A stretch of 64,000 nucleotides of DNA from Burkholderia sp. WSM2230. Its GTDB lineage: Bacteria; Pseudomonadota; Gammaproteobacteria; Burkholderiales; Burkholderiaceae. Position 1 is the stretch's first letter. Each line of letters begins with the position of its first letter. Below the pieces are notes generated by a model. That model was not told the DNA's origin and did no database searches. It saw only the letters and a list, made by a program, of their open reading frames with translations. Shown in pieces: positions 8,061-16,876 of this stretch. The stretch spans positions 992,643 through 1,056,642 of the forward strand of contig NZ_AXAJ01000001.1 in the NCBI RefSeq assembly GCF_000472445.1. The letters run 5' to 3'. The translations under genes were made by a program, and so were the position numbers.

Positions 8061-9488
8061 TCAGGCCGCTTCCGCCTTGCGTGCATCCGCCGCGCGCTCG
8101 ACCAGAATCACGAACGGCTCGCCCTCGTGGACCTCATAGCGGCGAATCTGCGCGACCTGGTCGGCGGACAGCACCTTGCCCTTGGTCATCAGCAGCGTAC
8201 CGCGCGAGGTGCGCAGGTCGTCGGCGAGTTTCATGCCTTCCTTCAGATGCGAGGCGTCGACGCGGTCGGGTACGCCTTCCGGCGTCAATTCCGCGTGCTT
8301 CGTGAGCAGCTCGATGTATTTCTCGGCAATCGCGGGATCGTAGCGAATTCCGCTTTGCGCGCGCACGGTGGAGATGATCTGCGCGTCGTTCATCTTTTGT
8401 GGCGCGATCACGCCGATGCGCAGGTCTTCCGCGTCGCGCGCGAGAGCCAGCACGCGCGCGCCGAGTGGAATCAATCCGCCGATCAGGCCATCCGGCGTGC
8501 CGCGCCCATCGTAGCGTTCATACTGATGACGGATCATGGTCTGCACGCCGCTCAGTTGCGACACGGGCGTAAGCGCCATCTGCCCATGCAGCGGATGAAG
8601 CTGATAGAGCTTCGCCTCCTGGGGTTGGAGCTTGGCTATCGGCGTTTTCAGCAGCGCATCGGGCAGGAAGAGTTTGCCGATGCCGTGCAGCAGACCGGCC
8701 ATCAACAGTTCGTTGCACGCGTAGTCGCTCAGGCCGAGCGCGGCGCCCAGTTGTCTGGCCGTCTCGCCGATTCGCGCTGAATGGCCGGGCAAACCGCAGC
8801 GCATTTCGACCATGTTCGCGCAGACCTTCACCATCGTGAGGAAGTTGCTTTTGAGGTCCTGCTGCGCGCCTTCGAGAAACATCACAGTCTGACGTATTTC
8901 CTCGGTGCGTGCATGGACCTCGCGCTCCAGTTCCATGTTGAACGACGCGAGCTTGCCGTTCTGCTCCTGCAGCAGCGCGGTAAGCCGCTCGGCCTTGCGG
9001 TGCAGGGCGAGCTGTTCCAGCGCGCGCTGGATCGTCAGCAGCAGATCCTGGTCGTCCCACGGCTTGTGCAGATAGTGATAGACGTGGCCTTCGTTGACCG
9101 CGCGCACCACCGCATCCACTTCCGAATAGCCGGTGAGCAGAATGCGAATGGCGTCGGGCGTCACCGTGCGCGAGCGCGCGAGAAACTCGGCGCCGTCCAT
9201 GTTCGGCATGCGCATGTCGGAGATGATCACGTCGACTGGCGCCGATTCGAGCAGCGCAAGCGCCTCGGCGCCGCTATTCGCGCTCAGCACCTCGTACTTC
9301 AATGGGCGCAACAGGCGTTTGAGCGACGAGATTACGCCGGGCTCGTCGTCCACCAGCAGCAGGGTGGGGACCGGTGCGGGTTCGGCTTCGGCGGCAGGCG
9401 CCGCAACAGGGGAAGCGAGCGATGCCGGCTCCGCCAGTTCGGCGTTGCCCGGTTCGAACGGAGAAGCGGTTGCCCGAAGTTCAGACAT
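8061..9488 (-). CDS. Response regulator with degenerate HD-GYP output domain
   Basis: This 475-aa protein has an N-terminal CheY-like receiver (residues about 42-155, acceptor Asp91 in DVIISDMRMPNMDG), a coiled linker (165-210) and an HD-GYP-like domain (215-400) with a C-terminal extension. HD-GYP proteins normally hydrolyse cyclic di-GMP. Here the HD pair is His268-Gly269 (LLHGIGK instead of LLHDIGK) and the GYP motif reads GTP (330-332, in RYDGRGTPDG), so metal binding and catalysis are doubtful. It may act as a c-di-GMP sensor or scaffold. It is the last gene of a minus-strand set with a CheC, a CheY and a kinase, which points to a phosphorelay ending in this protein. Confidence 0.85.
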   Translation of the reverse strand: MSELRATASPFEPGNAELAEPASLASPVAAPAAEAEPAPVPTLLLVDDEPGVISSLKRLLRPLKYEVLSANSGAEALALLESAPVDVIISDMRMPNMDGAEFLARSRTVTPDAIRILLTGYSEVDAVVRAVNEGHVYHYLHKPWDDQDLLLTIQRALEQLALHRKAERLTALLQEQNGKLASFNMELEREVHARTEEIRQTVMFLEGAQQDLKSNFLTMVKVCANMVEMRCGLPGHSARIGETARQLGAALGLSDYACNELLMAGLLHGIGKLFLPDALLKTPIAKLQPQEAKLYQLHPLHGQMALTPVSQLSGVQTMIRHQYERYDGRGTPDGLIGGLIPLGARVLALARDAEDLRIGVIAPQKMNDAQIISTVRAQSGIRYDPAIAEKYIELLTKHAELTPEGVPDRVDASHLKEGMKLADDLRTSRGTLLMTKGKVLSADQVAQIRRYEVHEGEPFVILVERAADARKAEAA

Positions 9489-9560
9489 GTTTAACCTCGT
9501 GATTGATTTCGCGCGACAGCGCCAGGTGCATCAGACCGCATCAGCGTGCCTCACTGCGCC

Positions 9561-10163
9561 TCACAGCGCCTCGAGAAAGTGGTCGAGCGCTTCTTTCATG
9601 CCGCGGATCGCCGCATCGGGCAACAGCAGCACCATGCGCGCGCCGAAGCCGCCTTGCTCGAGCGTGAAGTGAATCTCGAGCAGTAGCGCGACGTCCCAGC
9701 GCCCGCCGGGCAACAGGGCATCGTGCCTGTTGCCCGCGAGCGGCAACAGCGTCGGCTGCGAGAAGCAGATGTGCCGGCCCAACTGCTCGAACACGCTTTG
9801 CACGCATGCGCCGACCAGCAGGTTCGTGATGTCGCACAACACTTCGACTTCAGTGTCGGGCTCGCCGACGTCATGGCCCATCAGCTGTTGCAGTTCGCGC
9901 TGGCCGTCCTTGCCGACCAGCACGATTGCCTCGCCGGATATATCCGACTGGAAGGCCTGGCGCACGGGCCGCAATTCGCTTTCGTCCTGTGCGCCGAGCG
10001 CGGTACGCAACTGTTCGACGCCGACAAGACGGATGTCGGGCACGGACAGCGTGACGAATGCGCCCAGCAGTCTGGCCAACGCGGCGGCCGCTTTGCCCAT
10101 GCCGACGTTGCAGATTTCCTGCAATGCGTCGCGCTGGTCTTCGTTCAGAGACTGTTCATTCAT
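9561..10163 (-). CDS. CheC-family CheY-P phosphatase
   Basis: This 200-aa CheC/FliY/CheX-type protein has two copies of the phosphatase-type helix: DALQEICNVGMGKAAAAL near the N-terminus and EVEVLCDITNLLVGACV around residue 110. Both keep the acidic residue and Asn expected of the active site. CheC proteins dephosphorylate CheY-type receivers. The gene overlaps the upstream receiver gene by 8 bases, so the single-domain receiver is its likely substrate. ATG 10163 is used; an upstream in-frame ATG at 10262 lies inside the receiver gene. No chemotaxis operon is present, so it likely tunes the local two-component pathway. Confidence 0.85.
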   Translation of the reverse strand: MNEQSLNEDQRDALQEICNVGMGKAAAALARLLGAFVTLSVPDIRLVGVEQLRTALGAQDESELRPVRQAFQSDISGEAIVLVGKDGQRELQQLMGHDVGEPDTEVEVLCDITNLLVGACVQSVFEQLGRHICFSQPTLLPLAGNRHDALLPGGRWDVALLLEIHFTLEQGGFGARMVLLLPDAAIRGMKEALDHFLEAL

Positions 10164-10524
10164 GGAGACCGTACTCCGCGAGAATCGGCCGGATTGCTTC
10201 GGGGGACACCGGCTTGGAAATGAAGCCGATCGCGCCCAGGGACTTCGCACGCTCGACGGCACCGCACTGCACGTCCGCCGAGACGACGATAACGAATGTA
10301 TCGAGGCCCTCGTGCTGGATCGCTTCGAGCACCTGAAAGCCGTTCATGACGGGCATCGTCAGATCCAGAAAGATCACGGCGCCCTTGCCGGCGCGATACA
10401 GTTCGAGCGCGGCTGCGCCGTCCGACGCCTGGGTGATCTCGACGTCCCATTCCTCGGGCAGCGAGCGGATCAATAGTTTTCGGGCGAGTGTCGAATCGTC
10501 GACAACGAGTACGGGCAATGGCAT
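10156..10524 (-). CDS. Single-domain CheY-like response regulator
   Basis: This 122-aa protein is a receiver domain alone. It shows the acidic pair VVDDST near residue 9, the phospho-acceptor Asp54 in IFLDLTMPVMNG, and a lysine in FISKPV. It lacks any output domain, so it acts through protein contact or as a phosphorelay intermediate. It lies between the kinase gene (10534-11952) and cheC, with which it overlaps. The order kinase, receiver, phosphatase, receiver-HD-GYP suggests a branched pathway. Confidence 0.9.
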   Translation of the reverse strand: MPLPVLVVDDSTLARKLLIRSLPEEWDVEITQASDGAAALELYRAGKGAVIFLDLTMPVMNGFQVLEAIQHEGLDTFVIVVSADVQCGAVERAKSLGAIGFISKPVSPEAIRPILAEYGLHE

Positions 10525-10533
10525 AGGTCTACC

Positions 10534-11952
10534 TCATGTGGCCGCCGGCGATTGCGCCGGCAACGCGATTGCATCCAGCGAGCCGCTTTGCGCGAGCGCT
10601 TCGGCTTTGCTGCTTTCTTCAAACCGGGTTGCGTCGACAGGCAGCGTGACGCGGAACGTCGTGCCCTCGCCGACGGTGCTCGCCACCGAAATCGTGCCGC
10701 GGTGCGCGTTGACGATTCCATAGGTCACCGACAAACCCAGGCCGGTGCCCTGGCCAACTGGCTTCGTCGTAAAGAACGGGTCGAAGATACGTTTCAGATG
10801 TTCGGGCGGAATGCCACAGCCCGCATCCGCGATTTCGAACCACACGTGGGACGGATCGGCCGCGTCCATGCCGGTGCGCACGGTGATCGTGCCGCGCGGA
10901 GCGCCGTGCTGCTCGTGATTGCCGCCGTACGCCTGCGCAGCGTTGACCACCAGATTCAGCACGACCTGGCTGATCTGCGAGGGGATGCAGCGCACCAGCG
11001 GTATCTCGGCATAGTCGCGCACGAGATGCGCGCAGTACTTCACCTCGTTATGCACGATGTTGAGCGTCGACTCGATGCAGCGATGAATGTCCGCAAGCTC
11101 CCACACATGCGTGCTGTCCACCCGTGAGAAGTCGCGCAGATCCACCACGATGGTGCGCACGCGCGCGAGTCCTTCCTTCGATTCATGCACGAGCGTGGGC
11201 GCGTCGCCGAGCAGATACTCAAGGTCCGCCTGTTCCGCGAGGGTCTGTATGTCCTGTTTCAGCGCGGGCGCGGCCTCGCTCACCATGCGCTCGACATCGG
11301 CTGCATAGCGGATCAGCGTCTTCACGTAGTTGTCGAGCGTATTGAGATTCGACAGCACGAAGCCCACCGGATTGTTGATCTCATGCGCGACGCCCGCCGC
11401 AAGCTGACCGATCGCGGCGAGCTTTTCCGATTGCAGCAACTGCTGATGCGCATGCGCGAGCGCTTCGTTGAGCGAAGTAAGCTGCTCGTTGCGCACGGTC
11501 AATTCGGCGAGCGCGCTGGTCACCGCTTTCTCGCGGTCCTGAAGCTCGCCGTAGGCGATGCAGACGTCGGTCGTATCGACAATCGCGACGCCCACCGCGA
11601 ACACCTCGCCGTCATCGTCCTCGATTGGAATGAAGCTGCAGTTCTGACGCATGGCGTCGATCGTGCCGGTGATCGGCCGCGAATGCTCGAAGCGAAACAG
11701 ATACGGGCGGTGCTCCCACGACGAGTAAGCCGGCGTGCCGAGCACGAACACGCCCTCGATCTTGCGGCTCAGCCACTGCCGCGGCAACTCGGGAAACGTT
11801 TCGAGCAGATTCTGCCCGATCACGGATTCGGCCGAACGTCCGCTGTGCGAGTGCATGAAGCGATTCCACGTGAGAATGCGCAGCGTGCGATCCACCGTGA
11901 AGACCCCGCAATTCACCCGCTCGACAATAGCTTCCGACAGTTTGGTTTTCAC
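10534..11952 (-). CDS. PAS-domain sensor histidine kinase (soluble)
   Basis: This 472-aa protein has no membrane segments. An N-terminal PAS-like domain (about 5-130) is followed by a coiled coil, a dimerisation/phospho-acceptor domain with His190 in GVAHEINNP, and an ATPase domain with N-box (NLVVNAAQA), G1 (DAGCGIPP), F-box (IFDPFFTTK) and G2 (GTGLGLSV). It is a cytosolic kinase of the AtoS-like class. It starts a minus-strand operon with a receiver, CheC and a receiver-HD-GYP protein. Its catalytic half closely resembles the membrane kinase at 13487-15250, including [24 protein letters not shown], so the two kinases look like paralogues. Confidence 0.92.
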   Translation of the reverse strand: MKTKLSEAIVERVNCGVFTVDRTLRILTWNRFMHSHSGRSAESVIGQNLLETFPELPRQWLSRKIEGVFVLGTPAYSSWEHRPYLFRFEHSRPITGTIDAMRQNCSFIPIEDDDGEVFAVGVAIVDTTDVCIAYGELQDREKAVTSALAELTVRNEQLTSLNEALAHAHQQLLQSEKLAAIGQLAAGVAHEINNPVGFVLSNLNTLDNYVKTLIRYAADVERMVSEAAPALKQDIQTLAEQADLEYLLGDAPTLVHESKEGLARVRTIVVDLRDFSRVDSTHVWELADIHRCIESTLNIVHNEVKYCAHLVRDYAEIPLVRCIPSQISQVVLNLVVNAAQAYGGNHEQHGAPRGTITVRTGMDAADPSHVWFEIADAGCGIPPEHLKRIFDPFFTTKPVGQGTGLGLSVTYGIVNAHRGTISVASTVGEGTTFRVTLPVDATRFEESSKAEALAQSGSLDAIALPAQSPAAT

Positions 11953-12312
11953 CGAAATGGCCCGTGAAATGACAAAGCATGCGGCGCTCTCATCGCCGGG
12001 CCTGTGAGCGCTGCTGCGTCCGGGCCCGGCGTCGCCGCTATGAATGAATTAACGGAGCGCGAGGGGCCGGCACGGAGCGGTATTTACCCTGGTCCAGAAC
12101 GCATAAAGTGCGACGGTGCGCGGGCGCCGCGCCGATCCATCCGCCGCCGTCGAAGCGGCGCAGGCGCGCTCCGAGGGTTTCCCGTAATGCGCGCCGTATC
12201 AAGCAGGCCGCGAATGCGCCGTAAACAGGGTGAAGAGGGACATCTCGCCTCGCGCAATCCGCCTGGTCGGACGGGCCGCGGCGCACATCGTTCGGTATAT
12301 TCGGGAGGATTC
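11953..12312. other. Divergent intergenic region between kinase operon and binding-protein gene
   Basis: This 360-bp gap separates the minus-strand kinase operon from the plus-strand binding-protein/kinase pair and must hold both promoters. Open frames run through it because of high GC content, but none has a ribosome-binding site or recognisable protein. I saw no convincing operator. Confidence 0.4.
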
Positions 12313-13455
12313 ATGCATTCACGCCTTGGGCTCACGGCCGCGCTGCTCGTGCTCTGCGGCCTATGCATGCGTCCGGCATGCGCGCAGAACACGCAGCAGA
12401 CCGCTAAGCGCGCGCCCGCGGATACGCAGCTCGATCTCGCCGCGATGCAGCGCGCCGTGGATAGCGCGAGCGAACCGGCATCGCGCTGGAACGGACCGAA
12501 ATCCGGACCCGCGGCGGTGCCCGGCGCGACGATTGCGATCATCAGCGAGGACCTGCGCAACGGCGGCGTGCTGGGCGTCGCCAAAGGCATCAAGGAAGCC
12601 GCCAACGCGATCGGCTGGAACACCCGCGTCTACGACGCGCGCGGAACCGCGGCGGGCCGCAGCAAGGCCGTTGCTGCCGCGCTGGCGTTGCAGCCGGACG
12701 GCGCGATTCTGGTCGGCGTCGACGCGGGCGACATGAAGCCGGACCTGCTGCCGTTCGCCGCGCGAAAGATTCCGCTTGTCGGCTGGCATGTCGGCCCGGT
12801 TGCGGGCGCAATGACGAACGGTCCGGTGGCGATGAACGTGTCGACGAATCCGCTGGATGTTGCGCGTATTACGGCAATGGCAGCCGTGATCCAGTCAGGC
12901 GCGCGCGCCGGCGTCGTAGTGTTTACCGACGGAAATTTCCAGATTGCGCGAGCCAAGACCGATGCCATGCTCGACGTGATTCGCGCATGCCGCGATTGCC
13001 GTCTGCTTGCCGTGCGCGACGTTGCAATTTCGAAAAGCGCGGAGCAGATGCCAGCGGTCACCGACGAACTGCTCGTGCAATACGGCAAGCGCTGGAGCTA
13101 CGCGCTCGCGATCAACGACATCTACTTCGACTACGCCGCACCGACGCTCACCCGTGCCGGCGACAGGAACCAGGGCCTCAGCATGCTGTCGGCCGGCGAC
13201 GGCAGCGCGGCGGCTTTTCTACGCATCCAGGCCGGGACTTTCCAGACCGGCACAGTCGCGGAACCGCTGAATCTTCAGGGCTGGCAACTGGTGGACGAAT
13301 TGAATCGCCTGCTCGCGCATCAGCCGGTAACGGGCTACGTGTCGCCGGTTCATCTGGTGACGGCCGCGAACATCCGGTTCGACGGCGGCTTGCAAGGGCA
13401 GTTCGATCCCGACAACGGCTATCGCAACGTCTACCGCGGCATCTGGAAGCGGTGA
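12313..13455 (+). CDS. Periplasmic sugar-binding protein of ABC/signalling type
   Basis: This is a 380-aa exported protein with a clear signal peptide (hydrophobic 5-20, cleavage after PACA). The mature part has the periplasmic-binding-protein I fold of ribose/xylose-type receptors: TIAIISEDLRNGGVLGVAKGIKEAA, then DGAILVGVD and PLVGWHVG. No ABC permease or ATPase is adjacent; instead a membrane kinase starts 31 bases downstream. It is therefore more likely a sensing partner for that kinase than a transport receptor, an inference from context. A GGAGG ribosome-binding site lies just upstream of ATG 12313. Confidence 0.8.
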   Translation: MHSRLGLTAALLVLCGLCMRPACAQNTQQTAKRAPADTQLDLAAMQRAVDSASEPASRWNGPKSGPAAVPGATIAIISEDLRNGGVLGVAKGIKEAANAIGWNTRVYDARGTAAGRSKAVAAALALQPDGAILVGVDAGDMKPDLLPFAARKIPLVGWHVGPVAGAMTNGPVAMNVSTNPLDVARITAMAAVIQSGARAGVVVFTDGNFQIARAKTDAMLDVIRACRDCRLLAVRDVAISKSAEQMPAVTDELLVQYGKRWSYALAINDIYFDYAAPTLTRAGDRNQGLSMLSAGDGSAAAFLRIQAGTFQTGTVAEPLNLQGWQLVDELNRLLAHQPVTGYVSPVHLVTAANIRFDGGLQGQFDPDNGYRNVYRGIWKR

Positions 13456-13486
13456 TGGCAATGGCGAACTCAGCTGGAGCGGGCGC

Positions 13487-15250
13487 ATGCGATTAGCCGC
13501 CACACGCCTGAAGCTGTTGCCGCGCTCGTTGCGCTGGCAATTCACGCTGGCCACGGTCGTGCTCACGCTGCTGATCGCGACGAGCGGCCTGACTGCCGTC
13601 TATACATTGCGCGTGGCGACGAACGAGACGCGCCTCTTCGCCACCGGCGAGCTGACCCGCATGCAGGCCGCCGACACGCTCGTGCAGCACACATTGATGA
13701 TCGAGCGCGAAGCATCGCGGCTTGCGAGCGCCGGCTCGCTCGATGCGATGCGCGCGAGCTATGCGGACATCCTCAAGCAGCTGGAAAACTTCGACCGGCT
13801 TTCCGACCGGCTCGCCGCTGCCAATGACGACGTCAGCGTGCTCGACCTCCATCAGGCGAGCCAGTTGTTCCGCAACACGGTGAATATCGTCGCGCAATTG
13901 CGCGAGAGCGATCTGCGTGCGGCTGCCGGGCAGGCGTCGAACCGGTCGCGCGAGAGCAGCGCAAGCGGCGCAAGCGTGCGCGCCGTTCCTCAACCCCTCG
14001 CGCCGCGCGATACTTTCAGCGACGGCCTGCGCCAGCAGGCGAGCGCGATGGTCGCCTCGGCCCAGCTTCAATCGGATCGATGCACGCAGGAGTTTCAGCA
14101 GGCCGTGCAACAGCTCGCCGGCGCGTCCGCGCGAAACGAGCGCTGGATTGCGGGCCTCGTTGCAGTGAGCCTGCTGTTCGCGTGGCTCGTCGCGCATGCG
14201 TTTCTCGGCAAGCATGTGCTCGCGCGGCTGGAAGTGGTCAGCAGCAATCTGCGCAACGGCGACGCAGCGCAAGCGCAGCACGCCGCTCGCATCGTGAAGG
14301 GTCGCGACGAGATCGGCGAAATGGCACGCGCCGTCGAACAGTTCCAGGAGGACAGGCGCGAACTGGCACGCGCGTATGCAGCGCTGCGCGAAGAAAAAGC
14401 GCGTCAGGAGGCGCTGATCAACGAGCTTGCGCAAGCGCACAGTCAGTTGTTGCAGTCGGAGAAGCTGGCCTCGATCGGGCAGCTCGCGGCTGGCGTCGCG
14501 CATGAAATCAATAATCCGGTGGGCTTCGTGAATGCCAACCTCGGCACGCTGCAACGCTATGTAGCGGACCTGTTGACGGCGCTCGCCGCTTACGAGCGCA
14601 CCGAGGCCGAGCTGATAGCGGAATCGCGGGCCGCGCTGGCCGCATTGAAGCGCGAGATCGACATCGACTATCTGCGCACCGATATTCCCACGCTGCTGTC
14701 CGAATCCGTGGAAGGCTTGCAAAGAGTGAAACGCATCGTGCAGGGCTTGAAGGACTTCTCGCATGTCGACAAGGCGGAGAAGCAGTGGGCCAATCTCGAG
14801 AGCAATCTGGATACGACCATCAGCATCGTCTGGAACGAGTTGAAATACAAGGCAGAGTTAAGGCGCGAATTCGGCGCCATTCCCGAACTCGAATGCATTC
14901 CGTCGCAGCTCAACCAGGTGTTCATGAATCTGCTGATGAACGCGGCGCAATCCATTGAAGGACACGGCCGTATCACCGTGCGCACCGGCCACGACGACAA
15001 CTCCGTGTGGGTCGAGGTGGAGGACAGCGGGCAAGGCATCAAGCCGGAACATCGCGACCGTATCTTCGACCCGTTCTTTACGACCAAACCGGTCGGCACG
15101 GGCACCGGGCTGGGCTTGTCGATCTCGTATGGCATCGTCAGGAAGCAGGGCGGGCGAATCGAGGTGCGCTCCGAAGTCGGACAGGGTTCGACCTTTCGCG
15201 TGGTGCTGCCGAAAAGCTCCGAAGAGGCGCTCGCCGCAAGCGGCGCATAG
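13487..15250 (+). CDS. Membrane sensor histidine kinase with HAMP-like region
   Basis: This 587-aa kinase has an N-terminal membrane helix (18-40), a mostly alpha-helical periplasmic domain (41-218), a second helix (220-240), a HAMP-like linker, a coiled coil and a kinase core. The core has His339 in [10 protein letters not shown]-box [25 protein letters not shown] and GTGLGLSI. The sensor region includes a Ser/Arg/Ala-rich loop at about 150-170. It follows a periplasmic binding-protein gene by 31 bases, so ligand-bound receptor may be its signal. No receiver gene is downstream; the receivers of the minus-strand operon are candidate partners. Confidence 0.9.
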   Translation: MRLAATRLKLLPRSLRWQFTLATVVLTLLIATSGLTAVYTLRVATNETRLFATGELTRMQAADTLVQHTLMIEREASRLASAGSLDAMRASYADILKQLENFDRLSDRLAAANDDVSVLDLHQASQLFRNTVNIVAQLRESDLRAAAGQASNRSRESSASGASVRAVPQPLAPRDTFSDGLRQQASAMVASAQLQSDRCTQEFQQAVQQLAGASARNERWIAGLVAVSLLFAWLVAHAFLGKHVLARLEVVSSNLRNGDAAQAQHAARIVKGRDEIGEMARAVEQFQEDRRELARAYAALREEKARQEALINELAQAHSQLLQSEKLASIGQLAAGVAHEINNPVGFVNANLGTLQRYVADLLTALAAYERTEAELIAESRAALAALKREIDIDYLRTDIPTLLSESVEGLQRVKRIVQGLKDFSHVDKAEKQWANLESNLDTTISIVWNELKYKAELRREFGAIPELECIPSQLNQVFMNLLMNAAQSIEGHGRITVRTGHDDNSVWVEVEDSGQGIKPEHRDRIFDPFFTTKPVGTGTGLGLSISYGIVRKQGGRIEVRSEVGQGSTFRVVLPKSSEEALAASGA

Positions 15251-15253
15251 CAA

Positions 15254-16828
15254 TCAGATGGAGGCGATCAATGCCTCGGCTGGCGCAAGACGGTTTGTGC
15301 CTTCCACGAGCCGCTGACCATCGCGTCCCGCAAGCGTCGATAACAGCACGATGCCCGCGTGCGCCTGCACCTGCGCATCCGCCGCACCCATGTTCAGCGC
15401 GATGAAGAAGCGTTGCTTGCGAAAGTGCCGCTCATAAGTCAGCACGTCGCCATAGGCCGCGACGTTTTCAATCGAGCCCTGCACAAGCGCCGCATTGGTG
15501 CGCCGCAGTTTCAGCAACCGGCGATACAGCGACAACATGCTCGACGCGTCGCCCTCCTGGCTCTGCACGCTGGTGGGAGTCGAGACCGGTAACCATGACT
15601 TGCCGGTTGTAAAACCGGCATTGGGCAGCGATGCGTCCCATTGCATCGGCGTGCGCTCGGGATCGCGTCCCTGGCCGATGCCGGGCTGGCGCAGTTCGGC
15701 CGGATCCTGGACCTGATCCGGCGGAATCACGGCATCTGTCATACCGATTTCATCGCCGTAATACAGCGTCGGCGTGCCGCGCAGCGTCAGCAGCAGCACG
15801 GCGGCCACACGTGCCTGCGCATCGCCCACGCGCGATGCGACGCGCGGATTGTCATGATTGCCGAGCACCCAGTTGGGCCACGCGTGTTCAGGTAGCGCGC
15901 TGTCGTAATCGCGGATCATGCGGGCGATGTCGCCGGCATGCCATGTCGCGTTGAGCAACTGGAAATTGAACGGCATGTCCGCGCCGTCGCCGTTAGCGCC
16001 GTAATAGCGGACCAGTTGCGGGACCGGCAGATAGATCTCGCCGATCAGCACGCGCTCGCCGTATGCGTCGAGCGTGGCGCGCATCGAGCGCACGATCTCG
16101 TGTACCTCGGGCTGGTCTTCGGTATAGGTCTGCAGTTGCCGGTGATGGTCCGGCTCGCCCGGCTCGTACGCGGGGTTGGGCGGGTTGTCGCGGAACTGCG
16201 CGTCCTTGATCAGCAGCCACAGTACGTCGACGCGAAAGCCATCCACCCCGCGGTCAAGCCAGAACCGCAGCACGTCGTCCATGGCGCGGCGCACGTGCGG
16301 ATTGCGCCAGTTCAGATCCGGCTGTTCGCGCAGAAACGCGTGGTAGTAGTACTGGCGGGTCCGCGCGTCCCATTCCCACGCGGAGCCGCCCATGCGGCTC
16401 AGCCAGTTGTTGGGCGGGCCGCCGTCGGGCGCCGCATCGCGCCACAAATACCAGTCCCGCTTCGGATTGTCGCGCGACGAGCGGCTTTCCTCGAACCACG
16501 GATGCCGGTCGGACGAGTGGTTCGGCACGAAATCGAGCAGCACCTTGAGCCCCAGGTCGTGGGCCCGGTCCACTAATTGCTTGAAGTCGGCAAGCGTGCC
16601 GAACATCGGGTCGATGTTGCAGTAGTCCGCGACGTCGTAGCCGAAGTCGGCCATGGGCGACGGGTAGATGGGGGAAACCCAGACTGCATCGACGCCCAGC
16701 TCGGCGAGATACGAAAGACGCGAGCTGATGCCCGCGAGATCGCCGATGCCGTCGCCGTCGCTGTCCTGAAACGAGCGCGGATAGATCTGGTAGATCACGC
16801 CGCGTTGCCACCATGCCAGTTCCGACAT
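15254..16828 (-). CDS. GH13 alpha-glucosidase (oligo-1,6-glucosidase type)
   Basis: This is a 524-aa glycoside hydrolase family 13 enzyme with all four conserved regions: DFVPNHSSD (about 99), GFRVDVLWL with nucleophile Asp201, LIGEIYL with acid/base Glu264, and LGNHDNPR with Asp326. The DWYLW and NNWLSRMGGSAWEWD segments match alpha-glucosidases that hydrolyse short alpha-1,4 or alpha-1,6 glucosides. There is no signal peptide, so it is cytoplasmic. ATG 16828 leaves 48 bases to the divergent GH13 gene. The minus-strand frame stays open far beyond this start (to 18460), but that part is antisense to the neighbouring GH13 gene and is not coding. Confidence 0.92.
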   Translation of the reverse strand: MSELAWWQRGVIYQIYPRSFQDSDGDGIGDLAGISSRLSYLAELGVDAVWVSPIYPSPMADFGYDVADYCNIDPMFGTLADFKQLVDRAHDLGLKVLLDFVPNHSSDRHPWFEESRSSRDNPKRDWYLWRDAAPDGGPPNNWLSRMGGSAWEWDARTRQYYYHAFLREQPDLNWRNPHVRRAMDDVLRFWLDRGVDGFRVDVLWLLIKDAQFRDNPPNPAYEPGEPDHHRQLQTYTEDQPEVHEIVRSMRATLDAYGERVLIGEIYLPVPQLVRYYGANGDGADMPFNFQLLNATWHAGDIARMIRDYDSALPEHAWPNWVLGNHDNPRVASRVGDAQARVAAVLLLTLRGTPTLYYGDEIGMTDAVIPPDQVQDPAELRQPGIGQGRDPERTPMQWDASLPNAGFTTGKSWLPVSTPTSVQSQEGDASSMLSLYRRLLKLRRTNAALVQGSIENVAAYGDVLTYERHFRKQRFFIALNMGAADAQVQAHAGIVLLSTLAGRDGQRLVEGTNRLAPAEALIASI

Positions 16829-16876
16829 TGCAAGTCCTCTCAACGATCGATTGTCAAGGCGCGAGGCGCGGATCGC

